In this document: positions 58,403 to 64,000 of the stretch, in pieces | Layout of the letters: the number at the start of each line of letters is the position of its first letter | How positions within the stretch are numbered: position 1 is the stretch's first letter | Source: Serratia marcescens | GTDB taxonomy: Bacteria > Pseudomonadota > Gammaproteobacteria > Enterobacterales > Enterobacteriaceae | NCBI RefSeq assembly: GCF_006715005.1 | Contig: NZ_VFMJ01000001.1 | Span: 3,100,001 to 3,164,000 of the forward strand | DNA: 64,000 nt | Direction: 5' to 3' | Position numbers and translations under genes: made by a program | Notes under the pieces: generated by a model | The model's input: only the letters and a program-made list of their open reading frames with translations | What the model was told of the DNA's origin: nothing | Database searches by the model: none

Positions 58403-58912
58403 TTAGTAAACCAGAACGGCACGACGGTTTTTAGCATAAGCCGCTTCGTCGTGGCCCAGTACTGCTGGTTTTTCTTTACCGTAAGAAACGATAGAGATCT
58501 GGTCAGCGGAAACGCCTTTACCCTGCAGGTACATTTTAACGGCGTTAGCACGGCGCTCACCCAGAGCGATGTTGTATTCCGGCGTGCCGCGTTCGTCAGC
58601 GTGGCCTTCAACGGTCACTTTGTAAGACGGGTTGTTACGCAGGAATGCAGCGTGCGCGTCCAGCATCTGAGCGAATTCGGAGCTAACGTCATACTTGTCC
58701 AGGCCGAAGTAAACGATGTTGTTCTTCTGCAGTTCTTGCATCTGCAGACGAGCTTGTTCTTCGGAAGACAGGTTGCTGCTGCCGTTTTCCATACCAGTGC
58801 CAGCGCCCATACCAGATTGGTCGTTGTTCGCGCTTTTGTTAGAACTACAAGCTGCTACAGCCAGAACTGGCAGTGCCAGCAGAAGCCCTTTCAGCACTTT
58901 GTTCAGTTGCAT
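58403..58912 (-). CDS. pal: peptidoglycan-associated lipoprotein Pal
   Basis: A 169-residue outer-membrane lipoprotein. Lipobox VAAC puts the acylated Cys at residue 22. The OmpA-like peptidoglycan-binding domain has [18 protein letters not shown] and [13 protein letters not shown]. The start at 58912 matches E. coli; a Met 9 codons upstream is rejected. Confidence 0.98.
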   Translation of the reverse strand: MQLNKVLKGLLLALPVLAVAACSSNKSANNDQSGMGAGTGMENGSSNLSSEEQARLQMQELQKNNIVYFGLDKYDVSSEFAQMLDAHAAFLRNNPSYKVTVEGHADERGTPEYNIALGERRANAVKMYLQGKGVSADQISIVSYGKEKPAVLGHDEAAYAKNRRAVLVY

Positions 58913-58956
58913 TTCTTTGATCCTTTTATAGTTTGCCATACATATTTACACATGCA

Positions 58957-60249
58957 TCACAGATACGGCGACCAGGCAGGGAATTTGACCTGTCCATCAG
59001 TTGCCGGAAGACGCGCTTTGAAACGTCCATCAGTTGACACCAACTGCAGCACGGAGCCCATACCTTGCGTGGAGCTATAGATCACCATGGTGCCGTTTGG
59101 CGCAATACTAGGCGTTTCATCCAGGAAGGTGCCGGTCAAAACCTGAACGGCGCCCGATCCAAGATCTTGTTTGGCGATGTGTTGTGCACCACTGTTGGTG
59201 CTCACCATCACCAGGAATTTACCGTCGGAGCTGACTTCAGAATCCTGGTTCTGAGAGCCTTCCCACGTCAGACGCTGTGCGGCACCGCCGCTGGCGCTGA
59301 TTTTATAAATCTGCGGACGCCCGCCCTGGTCGGAAGTAAACGCCAGCGACTGGCCATCCGGGAACCAGGTCGGTTCGGTGTTGTTGTTGCGACCATCGGT
59401 CAGCTGCGTGATCTGGCCGGAGCCGAGGTTCATCACGTACAGGTTCAGGCTCCCGCTCTTGGACAGCGCGAAGGCCAGCTTGCTGCCGTCCGGCGAGAAC
59501 GCCGGCGCACCGTTGTGGCGCGGGAACGAGGCGATCTGGCGGATTGCGCCGTTAGCCAGGGTTTGCACCACCAGCGCGGAACGGCCGCTCTCGAAGGTCA
59601 CGTAAGCCAGTTTGCTGCCGTCCGGCGACCAGGCCGGTGACATCAGCGGCTCAGGAGAACGGTGCACCGTGAACTGGTTGTAACCGTCGTAATCCGCTAC
59701 GCGCAGCTCATACGGGAATTTCCCGCCGTTGGTCTGCACGACGTAGGCGATACGGGTACGGAACGCGCCCTTGATGCCGGTCAGCTTTTCGAACACTTCG
59801 TCGCTGGCGGTATGGGCAGAATAACGCAACCACTGTTTGGTCACTTTATACTGGTTCTGCGCCAATACGGTGCCCGGCGAACCCGAAGTGTCCACCAGCT
59901 GGTAGGAGATCAGGTAGCTGCCGTCGGCGCCAGGTTGAACCTGGCCGACAACCACGGCGTCGATGCCCAATGCAGTCCAGGCCGCCGGCGTCACTTCAGA
60001 CGCGGAGGTCGGTTGCTGCGGCATGCGCGCCACGTCGATCGGGTTGAATTTGCCGCTGTTACGCAGATCCGCGCCGACAATCTTGCCGATATCTTCCGGC
60101 GGCGTGCCTGGGCCCGCCCACTTAAACGGCACCACGCCAATCGGGCGAGCGGAGTCGACCCCTTGGGTGATTTCAATGCGAACTTCCGCGTGCAGCACGG
60201 ACGCCCACAGAATTAAAAAACCTAGCGCTACTCGAAATGCCTGCTTCAT
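58957..60249 (-). CDS. tolB: Tol-Pal periplasmic protein TolB
   Basis: A 430-residue protein with signal peptide (cut near LHAEV; mature start [11 protein letters not shown]). The mature N-terminus can pair with TolA, and a six-bladed beta-propeller follows with repeated SPDGSKLA-type blades. It binds Pal. 44 bases from pal. Confidence 0.97.
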   Translation of the reverse strand: MKQAFRVALGFLILWASVLHAEVRIEITQGVDSARPIGVVPFKWAGPGTPPEDIGKIVGADLRNSGKFNPIDVARMPQQPTSASEVTPAAWTALGIDAVVVGQVQPGADGSYLISYQLVDTSGSPGTVLAQNQYKVTKQWLRYSAHTASDEVFEKLTGIKGAFRTRIAYVVQTNGGKFPYELRVADYDGYNQFTVHRSPEPLMSPAWSPDGSKLAYVTFESGRSALVVQTLANGAIRQIASFPRHNGAPAFSPDGSKLAFALSKSGSLNLYVMNLGSGQITQLTDGRNNNTEPTWFPDGQSLAFTSDQGGRPQIYKISASGGAAQRLTWEGSQNQDSEVSSDGKFLVMVSTNSGAQHIAKQDLGSGAVQVLTGTFLDETPSIAPNGTMVIYSSTQGMGSVLQLVSTDGRFKARLPATDGQVKFPAWSPYL

Positions 60250-60381
60250 CTCATCTCCCTTATCCAGGCGGGATGCCTGCGATAAATTAGCAGAATTTTA
60301 ACAAACCAACTTACGTAAAACTACATAATCCCTGTTGGTTACCTTAGTACATCCCTGTGATCTTACTCAGTCAATCAACCG

Positions 60382-61611
60382 TTATTGCGGCTTGAATTCA
60401 AGGATAGAATTCTTAAAGTGCTGATAAACGGCATCGCTCGGCGGCTTCGGTATATGCGCCAACTTGGCGGCAGACACCGCGGCCTGGCACAATGCCGGAT
60501 CGCCCCCCGCCGCTTGTACGCTTATCAGCAGGCCGTCCGGCGCCAGCTTGATACGCAGGTCGCAGGTTTTGCCGGCGAACGAACTGGCGTCATAGAACTT
60601 GCTCTGAATCGCCCCTTGAATCTGCCCCATATAACCGCTGATATCCGCCCCGCTGGCCCCAGCTGCCTTAGCATTGCCCTGCCCGGCCGGTTTACCATCA
60701 CCTTTCGATTTGGCACCGCCGCTCTTCGGCGCGTTCTTGCCGTCCGCCAGGCCGCCAAACAGATCGCTCACTTCATCCGATTGTTTCGCAGCCTCAGCGG
60801 CGGCCTTCTTCTTGGCGTCCGCAGCGGCTTTCTTGGCTGCCGCAGCTTTCTCAGCGGCGGCCGCTTTCTTCTCTGCCTCAGCGGCAGCCTTCTTCTCGGC
60901 TTCCGCTGCGGCTTTTTTCTCGGCTTCAGCGGCCGCTTTCTTCTCCGCGGCCTCTGCGGCTTTTTGCTCTGCGGCGGCAGCTGCGGCTTTCTTCGCCTCT
61001 TCCGCCTGTTTCTTGGCGGCGGCAGCGGCGGCCGCTTCTTTCTTGGCTTCCGCTTCGGCTTTCTTCTGCGCGTCCGCCTGTGCCTTGGCGACCTTTTCCG
61101 CTTCGGCCTTCGCCTTGGCGGCGGCGGCTTCGGCGACCTTCTGTTGCTCTTTGGCCTTGGCTGCGGCGGCTTCCGCCGCTTTTTGCTGCTCGGCGGCCTG
61201 TTTCTGCTGCTCCGCTGCCTTCTGCTGTTGCTCAGCCTGCGCCTTGGCGTCCTGCGCAGCTTTCTCCTGCGCCGCCAAACGCTCTTTCTCCAGCTCCTTC
61301 AGGCGCTGTTGCTGCTCCGCCTGCTTCTGCTGAAGCTCTTCGGCCTGTTGCTCCGCCTTTTTCTGGCGCTGCTTCTCGGCACGCTGCGCATCGTTGCTCT
61401 GCTGCTGCTGGCGGTTGTATTGCTCCACCACCGCGCCAGGATCGACCATCACTGCGCCCACCACGGTGCCATCACCGCCACCGCCGGCGCCCATGTCGAC
61501 CTTTTCCTGCAGCGATCCCCAAATCAGCAGGGCAATCAATATGAAGTGCAGAACGACCGAAACAATAACGGCGCGGTTCAGCTTATCGTTTTGCTCAGTT
61601 GCCTTTACCAA
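60382..61611 (-). CDS. tolA: Tol-Pal system protein TolA
   Basis: A 409-residue inner-membrane protein. One helix (~14-34, VIVSVVLHFILIALLIWGSL, with the SHxxxL-like SVVLHF) anchors it. A long Ala/Lys/Glu/Gln-rich helical rod (~60-280) of imperfect AAEKKAAAEAEKK repeats spans the periplasm. The C-terminal domain III (~305-409) has the conserved cysteine pair. The repeats may vary in copy number between strains. Confidence 0.96.
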   Translation of the reverse strand: MVKATEQNDKLNRAVIVSVVLHFILIALLIWGSLQEKVDMGAGGGGDGTVVGAVMVDPGAVVEQYNRQQQQSNDAQRAEKQRQKKAEQQAEELQQKQAEQQQRLKELEKERLAAQEKAAQDAKAQAEQQQKAAEQQKQAAEQQKAAEAAAAKAKEQQKVAEAAAAKAKAEAEKVAKAQADAQKKAEAEAKKEAAAAAAAKKQAEEAKKAAAAAAEQKAAEAAEKKAAAEAEKKAAAEAEKKAAAEAEKKAAAAEKAAAAKKAAADAKKKAAAEAAKQSDEVSDLFGGLADGKNAPKSGGAKSKGDGKPAGQGNAKAAGASGADISGYMGQIQGAIQSKFYDASSFAGKTCDLRIKLAPDGLLISVQAAGGDPALCQAAVSAAKLAHIPKPPSDAVYQHFKNSILEFKPQ

Positions 61612-61692
61612 AATAGATTCCCAAAAACTGGTGTTGCTTATACGGGGTTCCTGGGCCGCAGCGCAGGAACCGGGTTGCCGTTCGCCTTACGG

Positions 61693-62121
61693 TCAGATCG
61701 GCTGGGTCATCAGCCCCACGGAAGCCACGCCCGCCTGATGGAGAATATTCAATGCCTTGATAATCTCATCGTAAGGGACTTCCTTCGCACCGCCGATCAA
61801 AAAGACCGTTTTCGGGTTAGCCGCCAAACGCGACTTGGCTTCGGCCGCGACTTGCTCAGGCGGCAGCAGCTCCATACGGTTGTGATCCACCACCAGGGTG
61901 TATTGACCTACGCCGGAAACCTCAAGGATCACCGGCGGATTGTCATCGCTGGACACCGTTTTGGAATCGGTGGCGTCCGGCAGGTCAACCTCCACGCTCT
62001 GCGTGATGATTGGCGCGGTTGCCATAAAGATCAGCAGCAGCACCAGCAACACGTCGAGCAGCGGAACGATGTTAATTTCGGACTTCAGCTCGCGCCGACT
62101 ACGTCCACGTACTCTCGCCAT
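61693..62121 (-). CDS. tolR: Tol-Pal system protein TolR
   Basis: A 142-residue ExbD-family protein. It has a membrane helix (~19-39, IVPLLDVLLVLLLIFMAT) carrying the essential Asp in PLLDVLLVL, and a periplasmic domain. It forms the proton-driven motor with TolQ. Confidence 0.97.
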   Translation of the reverse strand: MARVRGRSRRELKSEINIVPLLDVLLVLLLIFMATAPIITQSVEVDLPDATDSKTVSSDDNPPVILEVSGVGQYTLVVDHNRMELLPPEQVAAEAKSRLAANPKTVFLIGGAKEVPYDEIIKALNILHQAGVASVGLMTQPI

Positions 62122-62133
62122 GCTACCTCCTAC

Positions 62134-63218
<1,085 letters not shown>

Positions 63219-63299
63219 TCTACTTCCCAGCAATGCAATTTAACGCTGCTACTATACGCAAGACGGATCGGGTTGGGAATGGGTTACAAGATGGGAATG

Positions 63300-63329
63300 A
63301 AAATAATTATGGGCCGTGAGGGCCCATAA
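63300..63329 (-). terminator. cydABX-ybgE terminator
   Basis: The arms TTATGGGCC / GGCCCATAA with a 5-base loop are followed on the - strand by a T-rich tract, 19 bases after the ybgE stop. Confidence 0.8.
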
Positions 63330-63348
63330 CAAGGGGACATCGGGGAGA

Positions 63349-63645
63349 TTATAAAGAAACGTAAAGTAATCCTGCGCACAAGATCACAATGGCGGGAAGC
63401 GGCGCGAAAAAAGCGCGCCAGACGCTGCGCTGCGGGCGGAATCCGAAACCGTGGATCACCCCGGCGCACACCGCCCAAATCAGCAACAGCCCTTCCCAAA
63501 TCTCCAGCGAGCTGGTTTTGGCGGCGAAACGCGTCGGATCCCAGAACACGCACCCCGCCAAAATCAACGCCAGCACCAGGGAAAGGGCCCGGATCGGGCC
63601 CTTGTCGGTGACAGCGTACAGCTTGTCAATCACGGACGAGCTCAT
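63349..63645 (-). CDS. ybgE: cyd operon protein YbgE
   Basis: A 98-residue membrane protein with about three helices, matching E. coli YbgE (PIRALSLVLALILAGCVFWDPTRFAAKTS). Its ATG shares a base with the cydX stop (TGATG), so translation is coupled. Its role in the cytochrome bd operon is unclear. Confidence 0.92.
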   Translation of the reverse strand: MSSSVIDKLYAVTDKGPIRALSLVLALILAGCVFWDPTRFAAKTSSLEIWEGLLLIWAVCAGVIHGFGFRPQRSVWRAFFAPLPAIVILCAGLLYVSL

Positions 63646-63758
63646 CACTTACCGTCTTGCTGAGCTTTGGTCGCTTCGCTCTGCTCAAGCGCCAGCGCCG
63701 TGATGATGCCGAAGGCGCAGGCAAGAAGCGTTCCGAGAATCCAGGCAAAATACCACAT
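63645..63758 (-). CDS. cydX: cytochrome bd-I small subunit CydX
   Basis: A 37-residue single-helix protein (MWYFAWILGTLLACAFGIIT...) needed for stable cytochrome bd oxidase. I translated it directly from the - strand. It matches CydX including the MWYFAWILG start and the charged C-terminus ending QQDGK. It lies 17 bases after cydB. Confidence 0.95.
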   Translation of the reverse strand: MWYFAWILGTLLACAFGIITALALEQSEATKAQQDGK

Positions 63759-63775
63759 GGTTTAGCTCCTTATCC

Positions 63776-64000
63776 TTAGTACAGCGAATGCTTGTTGTTT
63801 TCGATGTAGTTCTTGTCGAGGCGACCGAACATTTTGTAGTACGACCAGCTGGTGTACGCCAAAACGATAGGCACGAAGATCGCCGCCACGACGGTCATCA
63901 CTTTCAGCGTCAACAGGCTCGAGGTCGCGTCCCACATGGTCAGGCTGACGTTAGGCACGGTGCTGGACGGCATCACGAACGGGAACATGGTGACCCCGGC
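63776..64000 (-). CDS. cydB: cytochrome bd-I ubiquinol oxidase subunit II, C-terminal part
   Basis: The last ~74 codons of CydB; the 5' part is beyond the window. One membrane helix is visible (LTLKVMTVVAAIFVPIVLAYTSWSYYKMFG), preceded by the periplasmic PFVMPSSTVPNVSLTMWDATSS segment typical of CydB, and it ends NKHSLY. Confidence 0.95.
   Translation of the reverse strand, partial: AGVTMFPFVMPSSTVPNVSLTMWDATSSLLTLKVMTVVAAIFVPIVLAYTSWSYYKMFGRLDKNYIENNKHSLY

Noticed and set aside
60640-61330. Lys/Ala-rich repeats as a simple-sequence repeat element
   Set aside because: They encode the helical rod of TolA and are normal for the protein.

Overview
The window is chromosomal DNA from a member of the Enterobacterales with a fairly high GC content. 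Gene content, the tRNA array and close protein similarity to Escherichia coli suggest a Serratia-like genome (inference; no 16S gene is present). The backbone follows the gene order of the E. coli 17-minute region almost gene for gene, read in reverse: rhlE/cecR/ybhGFSR, ybhL, moaEDCBA, ybhK, uvrB, bioDCFB/bioA, ybhB, pgl, ybhA, modCBA, acrZ, modEF, gal, gpmA, aroG, zitB, pnuC, nadA, a Lys/Val tRNA array, cpoB-pal-tolBARQ-ybgC, ybgE-cydX-cydB. There are no insertion sequences, phage genes or CRISPR arrays.

Region by region. 1-4.4 kb: the end of an ABC ATPase gene, a small unknown coiled-coil protein, dusC, a D-2-hydroxyacid dehydrogenase and rhlE. 4.6-10.4 kb: the CecR regulator with a clear palindromic operator, and the YbhGFSR efflux system. 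10.4-15.6 kb: ybhL, the molybdopterin operon with a ModE box and a Moco riboswitch, ybhK and a VF530 protein. 15.7-25.6 kb: uvrB with a LexA box; a 1.1-kb spacer holding a DnaA-box cluster (the DARS1 position) and a sigma54/NtrC-type promoter; an orphan UrtE-like ATPase; and the biotin genes around a BirA operator. 25.6-39 kb: pgl, ybhA, modABC, acrZ and modEF. The mod locus is split between acrZ and modE by a five-gene operon for TonB-dependent uptake that includes a methyltransferase. 39-48 kb: an isochorismatase-fold protein without the catalytic cysteine, a CPBP protease, a gal operon without galE, psiF, gpmA, and an M48 protease/DUF898 pair. 48-56 kb: aroG, then an EvgAS/BvgAS-type phosphorelay whose last gene runs straight into zitB, then pnuC-nadA. 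56-57.4 kb: six tRNA genes with odd tRNA-derived repeats between them. 57.6-64 kb: the Tol-Pal operon and the end of the cytochrome bd operon.

How the parts connect. Molybdenum handling is spread over two linked loci: ModE and Moco sensing at moaA, and a ModE box at modA. Envelope functions dominate the right end (Tol-Pal, YbgC, cytochrome bd). The accessory material against the E. coli frame is the receptor/ABC/methyltransferase operon, the UrtE-like gene, the two-component system in front of zitB, and the isochorismatase/CPBP pair. Those are the best places to look for undescribed biology; the receptor operon is my leading candidate for an uncharacterised system.
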